Assembly (NCBI RefSeq): GCF_016743815.1 | Contig: NZ_CP061035.1 | Span: 1,800,501 to 1,864,500 of the forward strand | Length of the DNA stretch: 64,000 bases | From: Sphingomonas aliaeris | GTDB lineage: Bacteria > Pseudomonadota > Alphaproteobacteria > Sphingomonadales > Sphingomonadaceae | Direction: 5' to 3' | In this document: positions 55,051-64,000 of the stretch, piece by piece | Position numbering within the stretch: position 1 is the first letter of the stretch | Layout: the number at the start of each line of letters is the position of its first letter | Translations under genes and position numbers: made by a program | The notes under the pieces: model-generated | The model's input: only the letters and a program-made list of their open reading frames with translations | Database searches by the model: none | What the model was told of the DNA's origin: nothing

Positions 55051-56232
55051 TCAGGCGCGGGCGGCGAGGACTTCCAGATACGCGTCGAGCACCGATTGGT
55101 TGACGCTGTCCCACTGATAGGTCGCCGCCTTGGCATGGCCCGCTGCGCCTTGTGCGTGGCGGGCTTCGTCATTTTCGACGAGCCGCTGGATCGCGTCCGC
55201 ATAAGCCTCCACATCGCGCGGCGGGACGAGGAAGCCGTTGACGCCGTCCTCGATCAGGTCGACCGCGCCGGTCGCGCGGGCGGCGACGACGGGCACGGAC
55301 GCCGCCATCGCCTCCAGCGTAACGTTGCCGAACGTTTCGGTGACGGACGGGTTGAACAGGACGTCCATCGACGCGACCGCGCGGCCCAGATCCGCGCCGC
55401 GCTGAAAGCCGGCAAAGGCGGCATCGGGCACGCGTTCGGCGAACCAGTCTCGTGCCGGGCCGTCACCGATCACCAGCACGCGGTGCCGCACGCCGCGCGC
55501 CTTCAACGTGGCGACCACGTCCGCGAAGATATCCAGCCCCTTTTCCAGCACGAGCCGCCCGAGAAAGCCGATCGCTACTTCGTCGTCCGCAATGCCGAGC
55601 GACCGCCGCCACGCGAGATCGCGCACCTTGGGCGAGAAGCGGTCGTGATCGACGCCTCGCGACCAGATCGAGATCGGCGTCGTCACGCCCCAGTCGCGGA
55701 TCAAATCGGCCATCGACTGGCCCGGCGTCACCACGCGATCGACCCGGTTGTAGAAGCGCGTCAGCAGCCGGATCGCCGCGGGCGCCAGCCAGCCGATCCG
55801 GTAATAGCTGCCATAGGTCTCGAACCGCGTGTGCAGCGACGCGAGCGACGCGATGTTGTTGCGGCGGGCATAGCTGACCGCCCGGTGGCCGAGAAATTCC
55901 GGTGCCGAGACGTGGATCATGTTCGGCGCGAATTCCGCCAGATCGGCGCGGGTTGCGGCGGGAAGGCCGCGCGCAAGCTTGTATTCGTCGCGCCCGCCCG
56001 GCAGTTTGAAGGCGGGCACCTTCACCAGATCCCCCGTCGGTGCGAAGGCCGGTTTGCTGCTGGTCGGCGAATAGACGCGCACCGCAACGCCCTTCGACAG
56101 GAGGTAGCCAACGAGCAGGTTGAGCGCCTGATTGGCGCCGTCTCGCGTGTAGTTATAGTTGCCGCTGAAAAGGGCGACGCGGAGGTCCGTCGGCTGCATG
56201 GTGGCGGCGGCATAGCGAAGCGCGGGGGCCAT
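55051..56232 (-). CDS. Glycosyltransferase, GT4/GT1-type
   Basis: The 393-residue protein has two Rossmann domains. The N-domain shows FSGNYNYTRDGANQALNLL and LHTRFETYGSYYRIGWLAP. The C-domain shows VAIGFLGRLVLEKGLDIFADVV, VLVIGDGPARDWF and NPSVTETFGNVTLEAMAASVPVVAARATGAVDLI, including the Glu-x7-Glu nucleotide-sugar site. ATG 56232 or ATG 56199 are both possible starts. It is a single gene, not in a polysaccharide cluster. Substrate unknown. Confidence 0.9.
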   Translation of the reverse strand: MAPALRYAAATMQPTDLRVALFSGNYNYTRDGANQALNLLVGYLLSKGVAVRVYSPTSSKPAFAPTGDLVKVPAFKLPGGRDEYKLARGLPAATRADLAEFAPNMIHVSAPEFLGHRAVSYARRNNIASLASLHTRFETYGSYYRIGWLAPAAIRLLTRFYNRVDRVVTPGQSMADLIRDWGVTTPISIWSRGVDHDRFSPKVRDLAWRRSLGIADDEVAIGFLGRLVLEKGLDIFADVVATLKARGVRHRVLVIGDGPARDWFAERVPDAAFAGFQRGADLGRAVASMDVLFNPSVTETFGNVTLEAMAASVPVVAARATGAVDLIEDGVNGFLVPPRDVEAYADAIQRLVENDEARHAQGAAGHAKAATYQWDSVNQSVLDAYLEVLAARA

Positions 56233-56267
56233 GACTATCTTTCCGGCACGATCGAAGGAGCATCCGC

Positions 56268-56972
56268 ATGACCGACCTGTCCGCCTTCCCGATAACCGCG
56301 CGCTGGCCCGCCGCGCATCCCGACCGGATTCAGCTCTATTCGCTGCCGACGCCGAACGGGGTGAAGGCATCGATCATGCTGGAGGAAACGGGGCTGCCAT
56401 ACGAGGTCCATCTGGTCGATTTCGCGCAGGACGACCAGAAATCCGACGCGTTCGTCTCGCTCAACCCGAACGGCAAGATTCCGGCGATGATCGATCCGGA
56501 CGGCCCCGGCGGCGCGCCGATCGGCCTGTTCGAAAGCGGCGCGATCCTGCTGTACCTGGCGGAGAAGACCGGGCGGTTTCTGGGCGAGGGTTCAATGGAT
56601 CGCTGGCGTGCGATCCAGTGGGTGATGTTCCAGATGGGCGGGGTCGGGCCGATGTTCGGGCAGCTTGGTTTCTTCAACAAGTTCGCCGGTAAGGACTGGG
56701 AGGACAAGCGCCCGCGCGATCGCTACGTCGCGGAGGCGAAGCGGCTGCTTGGCGTCATGGATGGCGTGCTTGGCGGAAAGACGTGGTTCCTTGGCGAGGC
56801 CTATTCGATCGCGGACGTCTCGATGATCGGATGGGTGAACAACCTGATCACCTTCTACGAAGCGCGCGAGATCGTAGGCTTCGACGATTATCCCAACGTG
56901 GCGGCGTGGCTGGAACGGGGGCTTGCTCGACCGGCAGTGCAGCGGGGGTTGAAGATACCGGCGCGCGGATGA
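56268..56972 (+). CDS. Glutathione S-transferase, Ure2/YghU-like
   Basis: The 234-residue protein has an N-terminal thioredoxin fold (IQLYSLPTPNGVKASIMLEETGLPYEVHLVDF, with Pro-Asn-Gly at the active site and cis-Pro in GKIPAMIDP, FESGAILLYLAEKTG) and a C-terminal helical domain (WEDKRPRDRYVAEAKRLLGVMD). YghU-type GSTs act as disulphide/peroxide reductases. It diverges from the glycosyltransferase. Confidence 0.92.
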   Translation: MTDLSAFPITARWPAAHPDRIQLYSLPTPNGVKASIMLEETGLPYEVHLVDFAQDDQKSDAFVSLNPNGKIPAMIDPDGPGGAPIGLFESGAILLYLAEKTGRFLGEGSMDRWRAIQWVMFQMGGVGPMFGQLGFFNKFAGKDWEDKRPRDRYVAEAKRLLGVMDGVLGGKTWFLGEAYSIADVSMIGWVNNLITFYEAREIVGFDDYPNVAAWLERGLARPAVQRGLKIPARG

Positions 56973-57038
56973 TCTTGTTCCGCATTCGTTCCGCTGCTAT
57001 GTTGGGAATATCCGATCAACCGGGACGCGTGAAAGCCA

Positions 57039-58412
57039 TTGGCCAAGCCTCAGAAACGTTATGTCTGCCAGTCGTGCGGGTCTGTGTCGCATCGCTGGGC
57101 GGGGCAGTGCGCCGATTGTTCGGAATGGAATACGTTGGTCGAGGAAGCCGGCGCGACCGTCACGCCGTTTCAGGCCAAGCATAACCTCCAGTCGGGCGGG
57201 CGGTCGTTCCAGCTGGTCTCGCTGGATGCCGAGGTCGCGTTGCCGGACCGGATGCAGAGCGGGATCGCGGAACTCGATCGCGCGCTAGGCGGCGGGTTTG
57301 TCGAAGGGTCCGCAACGCTGATCGGCGGCGATCCCGGGATCGGCAAGTCCACCTTGCTGTTGCAGGCGGCGGCGAAGATGGCGCTGGCGGGGCGATCGGT
57401 CGCCTATGTCTCGGGTGAGGAAGCGGCGGATCAGGTGCGGTTGCGCGCGCGGCGGCTCGGTCTCGGCAACGCGCCGGTGCAACTGGCGGCGGCGACATCG
57501 ACGCGCGATATCCTGACGACGCTTGGCAACGGACAGCCGCCCGACCTGCTGGTGATCGATTCCATCCAGACGATGCATTCCGACTTGATCGAAGGTGCGC
57601 CGGGCACGGTCAGCCAGGTGCGGGCGTCGGCGCAGGAACTAATCCGCTTCGCCAAGGAACGCGGGACGGCGGTCGTGCTGGTCGGGCACGTGACGAAGGA
57701 TGGCAGCATCGCCGGGCCGCGCGTGCTGGAACATATGGTCGACACGGTGTTGAGCTTCGAGGGCGAGCGCAGCCACCAGTATCGCATCCTGCGCGCGATC
57801 AAGAACCGGTTTGGCGGCACGGACGAGATCGGCGTCTTCGCGATGGTCGCCGAAGGACTGGCGGAGATATCCAACCCCTCTGCCTTGTTCCTGACGCAGC
57901 GCGACGAAAGCGTGACGGGGACCACGGTCTTCCCCGCGCTGGAGGGGACGCGACCGGTGCTGGTGGAAATACAGGCTCTTGTCGTCCGGCTGGCGAGCGG
58001 CGCGACGCCGCGGCGCGCGGTGGTCGGATGGGATTCGGGACGGCTGGCGATGGTGCTGGCGGTGCTGGAGGCGCGGTGCGGGCTGAGTTTCTCGGCGTGC
58101 GAAGTCTATCTGAACATTGCGGGCGGATACCGCGTGCAGGACCCGGCGGCGGACCTCGCGGTGGCGGCGGCACTGGTTTCCGCCCTGTCGGAACGCCCGG
58201 TGCCGGTCGATGCGGTGGCGTTCGGCGAAATCGCCTTGTCGGGCGAATTGCGGCCGGTGGCGCACGGTGCGCTGCGCCTGAAGGAGGCGGGCAAGCTGGG
58301 CTTCGAACGCGCGTTGGTGCCGTCCGCGCTGACGTCGGAAAAGACTCCGCTCAGCCTGACCGGTTTCCGGACGCTCGGCGGGTTCGTTGACCATATGCTC
58401 GGGCGTGGCTAG
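57039..58412 (+). CDS. radA: DNA repair protein RadA (Sms)
   Basis: RadA is a RecA-like helicase that helps branch migration. The 457-residue protein has the zinc finger (Cys10, Cys13, Cys24, Cys27), Walker A GGDPGIGKSTLLLQ, the RadA-specific KNRFGGTDEIGVF and a Lon-protease-like C-domain (LSFSACEVYLNIAGGYRVQDPAADLAVAAAL). Start is TTG 57039. It is followed by cvpA, the usual neighbour. Confidence 0.96.
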   Translation: MAKPQKRYVCQSCGSVSHRWAGQCADCSEWNTLVEEAGATVTPFQAKHNLQSGGRSFQLVSLDAEVALPDRMQSGIAELDRALGGGFVEGSATLIGGDPGIGKSTLLLQAAAKMALAGRSVAYVSGEEAADQVRLRARRLGLGNAPVQLAAATSTRDILTTLGNGQPPDLLVIDSIQTMHSDLIEGAPGTVSQVRASAQELIRFAKERGTAVVLVGHVTKDGSIAGPRVLEHMVDTVLSFEGERSHQYRILRAIKNRFGGTDEIGVFAMVAEGLAEISNPSALFLTQRDESVTGTTVFPALEGTRPVLVEIQALVVRLASGATPRRAVVGWDSGRLAMVLAVLEARCGLSFSACEVYLNIAGGYRVQDPAADLAVAAALVSALSERPVPVDAVAFGEIALSGELRPVAHGALRLKEAGKLGFERALVPSALTSEKTPLSLTGFRTLGGFVDHMLGRG

Positions 58413-58471
58413 CGGGCGGACTTCATCCGCTCTACGCTTCGGCGGGACGATATTGGGATCCGACGCCGCTT

Positions 58472-59017
58472 ATGGGACTTTCCGCACTCGACATCCTCGT
58501 CCTGATCGCCGTGCTCGGGTCGGCGGTGATGGGATTGATGCGCGGCTTCGTGGCGGAAGTGCTGTCGCTGTTCGCCTGGGTCGCGATCGTGTTCGTGATC
58601 AAGCTGTTCCACACGCCGATGGCGGCGGCCTTGTCGGGCGTGGTCGGGACGGTGTCCGGCGCAGCGGTGCTGGCGTTCGCGATCCTTGCGGGGGTGACCT
58701 ATTTCGGTGGCCGGATGGTGGCGAACGCACTCGGTTCGCGCACGCGCACGTCCGTGCTTGGCCCGCTCGATCGGGCGCTTGGTTTCGGGTTCGGGGCGAT
58801 CAAGGGACTGATCCTGTCCAGCCTCGTCTTCCTGCTGGTGGTGCTGGTCACCGACACGATGAGCGGCGGGCCCTCGAGGCGCCCGACCTGGCTGGTGAGA
58901 TCGCAAACCTATCCGCTGCTCAACGCAACGAGCGCGAGCATCGCCGATTTCGTCGATCGGCGTCGCAAGGGGCAGCCGGTGTTCGGACCGAGGGATGGGG
59001 CCGGGCCTGCTTCTTAG
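58472..59017 (+). CDS. cvpA: CvpA-family membrane protein
   Basis: The 181-residue protein has four membrane spans and family motifs: ALDILVLIAVLGSAVMGLMRGFVAEVLSLFAW, GRMVANALGSRTRTSVLGPLDRALGFGFGAIKGLIL. CvpA is required for colicin V production in E. coli and for stress tolerance elsewhere. The C-terminal 40 residues are hydrophilic and periplasmic or cytosolic. Confidence 0.9.
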   Translation: MGLSALDILVLIAVLGSAVMGLMRGFVAEVLSLFAWVAIVFVIKLFHTPMAAALSGVVGTVSGAAVLAFAILAGVTYFGGRMVANALGSRTRTSVLGPLDRALGFGFGAIKGLILSSLVFLLVVLVTDTMSGGPSRRPTWLVRSQTYPLLNATSASIADFVDRRRKGQPVFGPRDGAGPAS

Positions 59018-59590
59018 GGTGCGCCTTTGCCGGTTGTGACGAGTTCCGGCGGGCTTTGCGGATCGCGGCTCGCTCCCGCACCGTCCGTTCGTTTTGGGCA
59101 TCGTCGAGAGACATGGTCCGAGTTCGGCGGCCTGTTTCTCGACTTCGCTCGAAACGAACGGTGGGGGGATGGCAGATCTGCCTGTTAGCCTGGTTGCGCA
59201 TTTATCCCGCTAACACCGTTGATCATGCGCCTGGGGGAAGCGAAGCGACGGCTGAGTTCACTCAACGCCGTTCGTTTCGAGCGTAGTCGAGAAACTTGTT
59301 CCGAGTTGTGCGGCCGGTTTCTCGACTTCGCTCGAAACGAACGGGTGGGACGGGAGGGGACGGGGTGCCGATGGAACGCGCCGATCCAGTGCAATCCGTT
59401 CGTGCTGAGCCTGTCGAAGCACCTTTCCTGCGAAATCCGCCCTATGACGAGCTCAGGACGAACGGTTGGAGCGGGGCGTGAGTGTATTCCCTGACGAAGT
59501 ACCGGCATGCCACCGACGCGGCCAAGCAACCGGTACCCCGTCATTCGAACAGGGGGTGTGCTTGGCGGCGTCCTGTCCTACATCGCGGGG
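59018..59590. repeat. 573-base gap with B pairs and an A pair
   Basis: Two inverted B pairs (59085-59111 with 59135-59161; 59268-59294 with 59318-59344) each have a 23-base spacer. An inverted A pair (59396-59420, 59441-59465) has a 20-base spacer. No gene is supported here. The leader before ATG 59591 shows no clear ribosome site. Confidence 0.85.
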
Positions 59591-60029
59591 ATGAACGCGC
59601 CTCTTTATAATACCGAAATCCTGCGTCTCGCCGCGACCATTCCGTATCAGGAGCGGCTGGCGGACCCGATGGGTACGTCGGAGAAGAGATCGCCGATCTG
59701 CGGCAGCCGGGTGACCGTTGACGTAAATCTTGACGAGGAAGGGCGCGTCGGTGCGGTCGGGATGCTGGTGCGTGCCTGCGCGCTGGGGCAGGCGTCTTCC
59801 TCGCTTCTGTCGGCGGACATCATCGGCAAGACGCCGGAAGAGCTTGCCGCCGCGCGCGATGGGTTGACGGCGTGGCTGGCGGGCGAGGGGGCCGTTGCCC
59901 GGATGGACCGGGATCGACCTGTTCACGCCCGCCTTGCCGCACAGCGCGCGGCATGCGTCGATCCGCCTGGCGTTCGAAGCGGCGGCCGAGGCTGCCGATA
60001 TCGCAGCGGCCAAGGGCGGAACGCGCTGA
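59591..60029 (+). CDS. Iron-sulfur cluster scaffold (IscU/NifU-N-like; one apparent frameshift)
   Basis: The protein of about 145 residues has MNAPLYNTEILRLAATIP, Cys37 in RSPICGSRVTVDV and Cys63 in VRACALGQASSSLL, matching two of the three IscU cysteines. The frame breaks near 59901-59911; removing one base joins AVARMDR to IDLFTPALPHSARHASIRLAFEAAAEAA. No third Cys is seen in the joined tail, only His in SARHASI. A scaffold or carrier role is a family inference. It overlaps the antiporter gene by one base (TGATG). Confidence 0.8.
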
Positions 60030-61811
60030 TGCACGATACGGGGGAGGCGGTTTCGCTGTTGCAGGACGGAGTCGTACTGCTCGGGTTCGGACTGGTGTTC
60101 GTATTGTTGTTCCGCCGGCTAGGGCTGGGTGCGACCTTGGGCTATCTCGTGGCGGGGGCGGTCGTGGGACCGCACGTTCTGGGGCTGGTCGGAGATGCCG
60201 AATCGAAGATCGGCGTCGCGGAACTGGGCATCACGCTGCTGCTGTTCATCGTCGGGCTGGAGCTGAACCCCAGCCGGTTGTGGCGGATGAAGCAGGAGAT
60301 ATTCGGACTGGGGCTGATGCAGGTCGTCTTGTGCGGCGTCGCGGTGTCGCTGGTCGTGTGGATCGCGACGCATTCGTCGATCGCGGCCGCGCTCGCGCTC
60401 GGCCTGCCGCTGGCCTTGTCCTCGACCGCCCAGGTGCTGCCGATGCTGCAATCCGCGGGCCGCATGCGGACGCCGTTCGGGGAGCGGGCCTTTTCCATTT
60501 TGCTGTTCCAGGACCTGTCGATCGTCCCGCTGATCACGATCGTCGCGGTTATGTCGCGTAATCCGGCCGATGCGAACGGCCCGCCGGGGTGGCTGCTGTT
60601 CGTCTATACCGTGCTGGCGATCGCGGGACTGATCATCGCCGGACGCTTCATCCTGCGCCCGCTGTTCCGGATCATCGGCAATATGGGCGAGCGCGAGATG
60701 TTCGTGTTCGCCGGGCTGTTCACGGTCATCGCCAGCGCGGCGGTGATGGAGGCGCTGGGCCTGTCGACGGCATTGGGCGCCTTCGTCGCGGGCGTGATGC
60801 TGGCGGACAGCCCGTACCGGCACGAGCTGGAGGCGGATGTCGAGCCGTTCCGCTCGATCCTGCTCGGCCTGTTCTTTCTGGCCGTGGGCATGATGCTGGA
60901 TCTGCACGCGATCGCCGACCGGCCGCTGTTCGTCGCCGCCATGGCGCTGGCGCTGATCGCGACGAAGGGGCTGATCATCTTCGGCATCGGCATGCTGTTC
61001 CGGATGCGGTGGCGCGCGGCGCTCGCGCTCGGGCTGTTGCTAAGCCAGGGCGGAGAATTCGGCTTCGTGCTGTTCGCGCAGGCGCAGAAGGCGCTACTGA
61101 TCGCGCCCGAAGCCGCCAGCCTGTTCGGTGCGATCGTCACGCTGTCCATGGCGACCACGCCGTTCCTGATGATGATCACCCGGCGGATCTGCGCCGAGCC
61201 GGTGAACAGCGGCGAACGCGATGGCCCAATGGCGGACGGGGCGAATGCGTTGATCGTGGGCTATGGCCGGTTCGGGCAGACGGTCGCACAGATGCTGATC
61301 GCGCAAGGCATCCCCGTGACGTTGATCGACACCGATATCGAGATGATCGACATCGCCGGCGGGTTCGGCGCGAAGGTCTATTACGGGGACGGTACGCGGC
61401 TGGACCTGCTGCGACAGGCGGGCGCGGGCGAGGCGGAATTGATCATGTTCTGCATCGACGGCGACCAGATGACTCCCGAACTGGTCGACGGCGTGCATGA
61501 GGCATTTCCCAAGGCCGCGATCTTCGTTCGCGCGTTCGACCGGCGGTCGCTGCTCAAGCTGAAGGATCTCGCATGTCGAGGGCGTCGTCCGCGAGGTGAT
61601 GGAATCGGCCGTCAAGATGGCGCGGCTGGCGATGAAGAGCATCGGCATCGACAATGCCGAAATCGATCGCAGCGAGGATCATTACCGCTCGCGCGACAAG
61701 GAACGGCTGAAGGCGCAGTATGAGACCGGGGACCTGAGCGCGGCGCGCGACCGGATCATCACGCAGGACAAGCGCCCGGACGTTGCCCCCGGCGGCGCGG
61801 TGGTGAAGTGA
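60029..61811 (+). CDS. CPA2-family cation:proton antiporter, KefB-like (one apparent frameshift)
   Basis: The 593-residue (repaired) protein has a 13-span transport domain (LGATLGYLVAGAVVGPHVLGL, ELGITLLLFIVGLELNPSRLW, LSSTAQVLPML, LFQDLSIVPLI) and an RCK/TrkA-N domain (NALIVGYGRFGQTVAQMLIAQGIPVTLIDTD). The frame breaks near 61566-61573 in AAGGATCTCGCATG; removing one base joins SLLKLKD to HVEGVVREVMESAVKMARLAMKSIGID. It probably exports K+ or Na+ for protons. Confidence 0.9.
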
Positions 61812-62185
61812 AGAACCGGTCGCTGATCGCGCGGACCGGCTTCGCGTTTGCCGGCTGGCGCACCGCGTTCCAGCGCGAGCGCAGCTTTCGCGCGCATGTC
61901 GGCATCGTCATCTTCGGCGCTGTCCTGCTGCTCATCGTGCGGCCCGAACCGATCTGGTGGGCGATCGTCGCGCTGATCTGCGCGCTTGTGGTGGCGATCG
62001 AGCTGGTCAATTCCGCGATCGAGGCTTTGTGCGACATGCTGCATCCCGGCATCCATCCGGAGATAAAGGCAGTGAAGGACATGGTGTCGGGTGCGGTCCT
62101 TGCCGTCACGCTCGCCGCGATCGTCGTGGCTGCGGCGTTGATCTACGCACATTGGCACGTCGTGATGGGGAAACTCGCGCTATGA
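61808..62185 (+). CDS. Diacylglycerol kinase DgkA-like
   Basis: The 125-residue protein has three membrane spans and the hallmark cluster AIELVNSAIEALCDMLHP, with Glu and Asn for catalysis and metal binding. It starts at GTG 61808, overlapping the antiporter stop, and recycles diacylglycerol to phosphatidic acid (or phosphorylates undecaprenol). Confidence 0.92.
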   Translation: MKNRSLIARTGFAFAGWRTAFQRERSFRAHVGIVIFGAVLLLIVRPEPIWWAIVALICALVVAIELVNSAIEALCDMLHPGIHPEIKAVKDMVSGAVLAVTLAAIVVAAALIYAHWHVVMGKLAL

Positions 62186-62514
62186 ACTGGATCGTCATTC
62201 TGGCCGGCCTGTCCGGTGCGCTGGCCGTGGGGGCGGGCGCGTTCGGTGCGCACGGCGCAAGCGGTGATGCGATCGAGTGGCTGAAGACCGGCGGCCAGTA
62301 TCAGTTGATCCACGCGATCGCGGCGCTGGTCGCGATGCAATTGGGCGCGCGGGGGCCGGCCATCCTGTTTCTCGCCGGTGGGGCGATCTTTGCCGTCTCG
62401 CTATATCTGATGGCGCTCGGCCTGCCGCGCTGGCTAGGGGCGGTGACGCCGATCGGCGGTACGTTGCTGATCGCTGGCTGGCTGTGGCTCGCGTGGCAGG
62501 CCGCGCGGGGCTGA
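62182..62514 (+). CDS. DUF423 membrane protein
   Basis: The 110-residue protein has four membrane spans with family motifs GALAVGAGAFGAHG, WLKTGGQYQLIHAIAAL and YLMALGLPRWLGAVTPIGGTLLIAGW. It overlaps the dgkA stop by four bases (ATGA). Function unknown. Confidence 0.9.
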   Translation: MNWIVILAGLSGALAVGAGAFGAHGASGDAIEWLKTGGQYQLIHAIAALVAMQLGARGPAILFLAGGAIFAVSLYLMALGLPRWLGAVTPIGGTLLIAGWLWLAWQAARG

Positions 62515-62535
62515 CCGTCCTATTTCATCTCCCAC

Positions 62536-62605
62536 CCGTTCGTGCTGAGCCTGTCGAAGCACCAGTCCTGCTAAACCCGCCCTTCGACAAGCTCAAGACG
62601 AACGG
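62536..62605. repeat. Inverted A pair
   Basis: A copies at 62536-62560 and 62581-62605 are inverted with a 20-base spacer (CACC...AAACCCGCC-like) that resembles the spacer of the pair at 59396. It lies between the DUF423 and DUF2256 genes. Confidence 0.85.
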
Positions 62606-62642
62606 GTGGGAGATTACGCGGGGCTGGTATGAAGCCATTAGC

Positions 62643-62792
62643 TCACCCCGCCTTGCCCGTGCGACGGCAGCGTTCGGAGCAATAGACCACCTCGTCCCAG
62701 TCGCGTTCCCACTTCTTGCGCCAGGCGAATGGCCGCTGGCACACCGGGCAGGTCTTTTCGGGCAGGTCCGCCTTGGCGACGCCGCGCGGCAT
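62643..62792 (-). CDS. DUF2256 protein
   Basis: The 49-residue protein has [43 protein letters not shown] by position 1-43, with CPVC and CSERC Cys pairs for zinc and the family RPFxWRKKWxRxWDEVxYCSxRC signature. It overlaps nothing; the aroB stop lies one base upstream. Function unknown. Its short length makes it easy to miss. Confidence 0.9.
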   Translation of the reverse strand: MPRGVAKADLPEKTCPVCQRPFAWRKKWERDWDEVVYCSERCRRTGKAG

Positions 62793-63893
62793 TCAGCGCG
62801 GCTGACTATCGAGGAACGCCGCGACGGCAGCGAGATCGACAGTCTTGTCGACATAGGTCTGGCCGATTCCGCGCGCGAGTAGGAAGGGCAGGGTGCCCGC
62901 CGACATCTTCTTGTCGTGCATCATGTGCGCCACCAATGTCGCGCCGTCATCCGTGCTGCCTGCGGCGGCCAGGCCATCGGGAAGGCCGACCGAGCGCAGA
63001 TGCGCGGACACGCGTGCCGCATCGCCGACCGGCGCGATGCCCTGCGCAGCCGAGAAACCATAGGCCAGCGCCATGCCGGCGGCGACGCCCTCGCCGTGCA
63101 GCAACCGGTCGGAAAAGCCCGCTTCCGCCTCCAGCGCATGGCCGAACGTATGGCCGAGATTGAGCAACGCCCGACGGCCCTTGGTCTCGAATTCGTCCTC
63201 CCCGACGATGCGTGCCTTGGCGGCGATGCTGTGCCCGATCGCATGGCTGCGCGCCGCCGCGTCGCCCGCCAGCAACGCGCCTGCATTCGCCTCGCACCAG
63301 TCGAAGAAATCGGCATCGTCGATCAGGCCGTATTTTACGACTTCGGCATAACCGGCGCGCACCTGACGGTTGGGCAGGGTGTCCAGAGTGGTCGGATCGA
63401 CCAGCACCATCGCGGGCTGGTGGAATGCGCCAATCAAATTCTTGCCCGCGCGCGAATTGATCGCGGTCTTGCCGCCGACCGACGAATCGACCTGCGCCAG
63501 CAACGTCGTCGGTATCTGCACGAAGCCACAGCCGCGTTTCAGGATCGCGCAGGCGAACCCGACCAGATCGCCGATCACTCCGCCGCCGAGCGCGATGACG
63601 TGATCGCCGCGCTCCACACCGAGATCGAGCAGCCGATCAGTCAGCCGTTCCAGCATCGCCCAGCTCTTCGTGCCCTCGCCCGGTGGCAGGACGATGCTTT
63701 CGCTCGCGACCCCCGCGGCGGACAGCGACGCCTGCAGCGTGGCGAGATGCGGGTGCAGATTCTCGTCGGTGACGATCGCCATCGTCCGTCCGCGCGACAG
63801 CGGGGCGAGATGCCCAGCCGCCCGTGCGAGCAGCCCGTTCTCGACGATGACGTCATAGCTGCGATCATCCAGCGAGACGGGGATTACGGTCAT
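62793..63893 (-). CDS. aroB: 3-dehydroquinate synthase AroB
   Basis: AroB makes dehydroquinate in the shikimate pathway with NAD and a metal. The 366-residue protein has PPGEGTKSWAMLERL, GGGVIGDLVGFACAILKRG, QVDSSVGGKTAINSRAGKNLIGAFHQP and HGEGVAAGMALAYGFSA, with metal-ligand His in GHTFGHALEA. Its start overlaps the aroK stop (ATGA). Confidence 0.97.
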   Translation of the reverse strand: MTVIPVSLDDRSYDVIVENGLLARAAGHLAPLSRGRTMAIVTDENLHPHLATLQASLSAAGVASESIVLPPGEGTKSWAMLERLTDRLLDLGVERGDHVIALGGGVIGDLVGFACAILKRGCGFVQIPTTLLAQVDSSVGGKTAINSRAGKNLIGAFHQPAMVLVDPTTLDTLPNRQVRAGYAEVVKYGLIDDADFFDWCEANAGALLAGDAAARSHAIGHSIAAKARIVGEDEFETKGRRALLNLGHTFGHALEAEAGFSDRLLHGEGVAAGMALAYGFSAAQGIAPVGDAARVSAHLRSVGLPDGLAAAGSTDDGATLVAHMMHDKKMSAGTLPFLLARGIGQTYVDKTVDLAAVAAFLDSQPR

Positions 63894-64000
63894 AGTCCAA
63901 GCGCTTTCAGGATCGCCGACACGGTATGTTCGTGCGGGGCGTGGTTGCTGGCGACGCGGATCGGGGCGAGCGCGTAGAAGGGATTCCGGACCTTTGCGAG
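63890..64000 (-). CDS. aroK: Shikimate kinase AroK, C-terminal part (cut by window edge)
   Basis: The 36 visible residues (RNPFYALAPIRVASNHAPHEHTVSAILKALGL) match the end of shikimate kinase, where the RNP-Y-x-x-A motif precedes the last helix. Its stop overlaps the aroB start, the usual aroK-aroB order. Confidence 0.85.
   Translation of the reverse strand, partial: LAKVRNPFYALAPIRVASNHAPHEHTVSAILKALGL

Overview
The window is a high-GC chromosomal segment that I read as a sphingomonad (Sphingomonas or close relative, Alphaproteobacteria). The reasons are family-level protein resemblance, the gene orders dnaG-rpoD, carA-rraB-carB-greA and lapA-pyrF-trpF-trpB-trpA-accD-folC, and many short palindromic repeats of kinds I associate with sphingomonad genomes. 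No rRNA, CRISPR array, phage or conjugative module is visible. One tRNA (Thr, UGU) is present.

Layout. 1-2.7 kb: a MoxR-type ATPase, an uncharacterised protein and a Phd-like/PAS fusion. 2.7-7.1 kb (minus): rpoD and dnaG, with a solitary GIY-YIG nuclease overlapping the dnaG start. 7.1-14.3 kb: yqeY, then the carbamoyl-phosphate operon carA-rraB-carB, greA and a catalytically dead rhomboid-like protein. 14.5-16.7 kb (minus): DUF4170 and a cluster of small envelope-associated proteins. 16.8-22 kb: eno, a FtsB-like protein, an alpha/beta hydrolase, an MFS exporter and a cupin. 22-24.6 kb is an accessory patch: an orphan HTH protein, a secreted Arg/Asp-rich protein, a VapBC-like pair, an orphan HigA-like antitoxin, and a DUF2283 gene with a partner broken by a stop codon. 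24.6-35.3 kb: UvrD/PcrA helicase, GFA enzyme, double-aspartyl-protease/PDZ protein, SnoaL protein, Pit phosphate transporter behind a candidate PHO box, MHS-type transporter, rsmD, an RluB-type pseudouridine synthase and a lone response regulator. 35.5-44.1 kb (minus): AmpG-like permease, a gene behind a Fur-like box, folC, DUF559 nuclease, accD, trpA, a hidden 67-residue membrane protein, trpB, trpF, pyrF and lapA. 44.3-45.35 kb: an intact IS30-family element. 45.4-54 kb: patatin-like protein, EEP hydrolase, tRNA-Thr, an RNase H-like-fold candidate, a TonB-dependent receptor and rarA. 54-64 kb: padR-DUF2218, glycosyltransferase, GST, radA, cvpA, Fe-S scaffold, CPA2 antiporter, dgkA, DUF423, DUF2256, aroB and the end of aroK.

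Two themes stand out. First, at least four families of short palindromic repeats litter the window, here called A, B, C and D. Two different solitary nucleases (GIY-YIG and DUF559) are each bracketed by inverted copies of a different family. An inverted B pair lies in frame inside carA, and the IS30 element sits inside a C repeat. Second, about thirteen single-base-scale frameshifts break genes that should be intact (carA, carB, rarA and others). Most lie in G/C homopolymers and two lie in the same 12-base context, AAGGATCTCGCA, where restoring GACTC (a GANTC site) repairs the frame. I read these as long-read sequencing errors, not gene decay, and give repaired gene spans.
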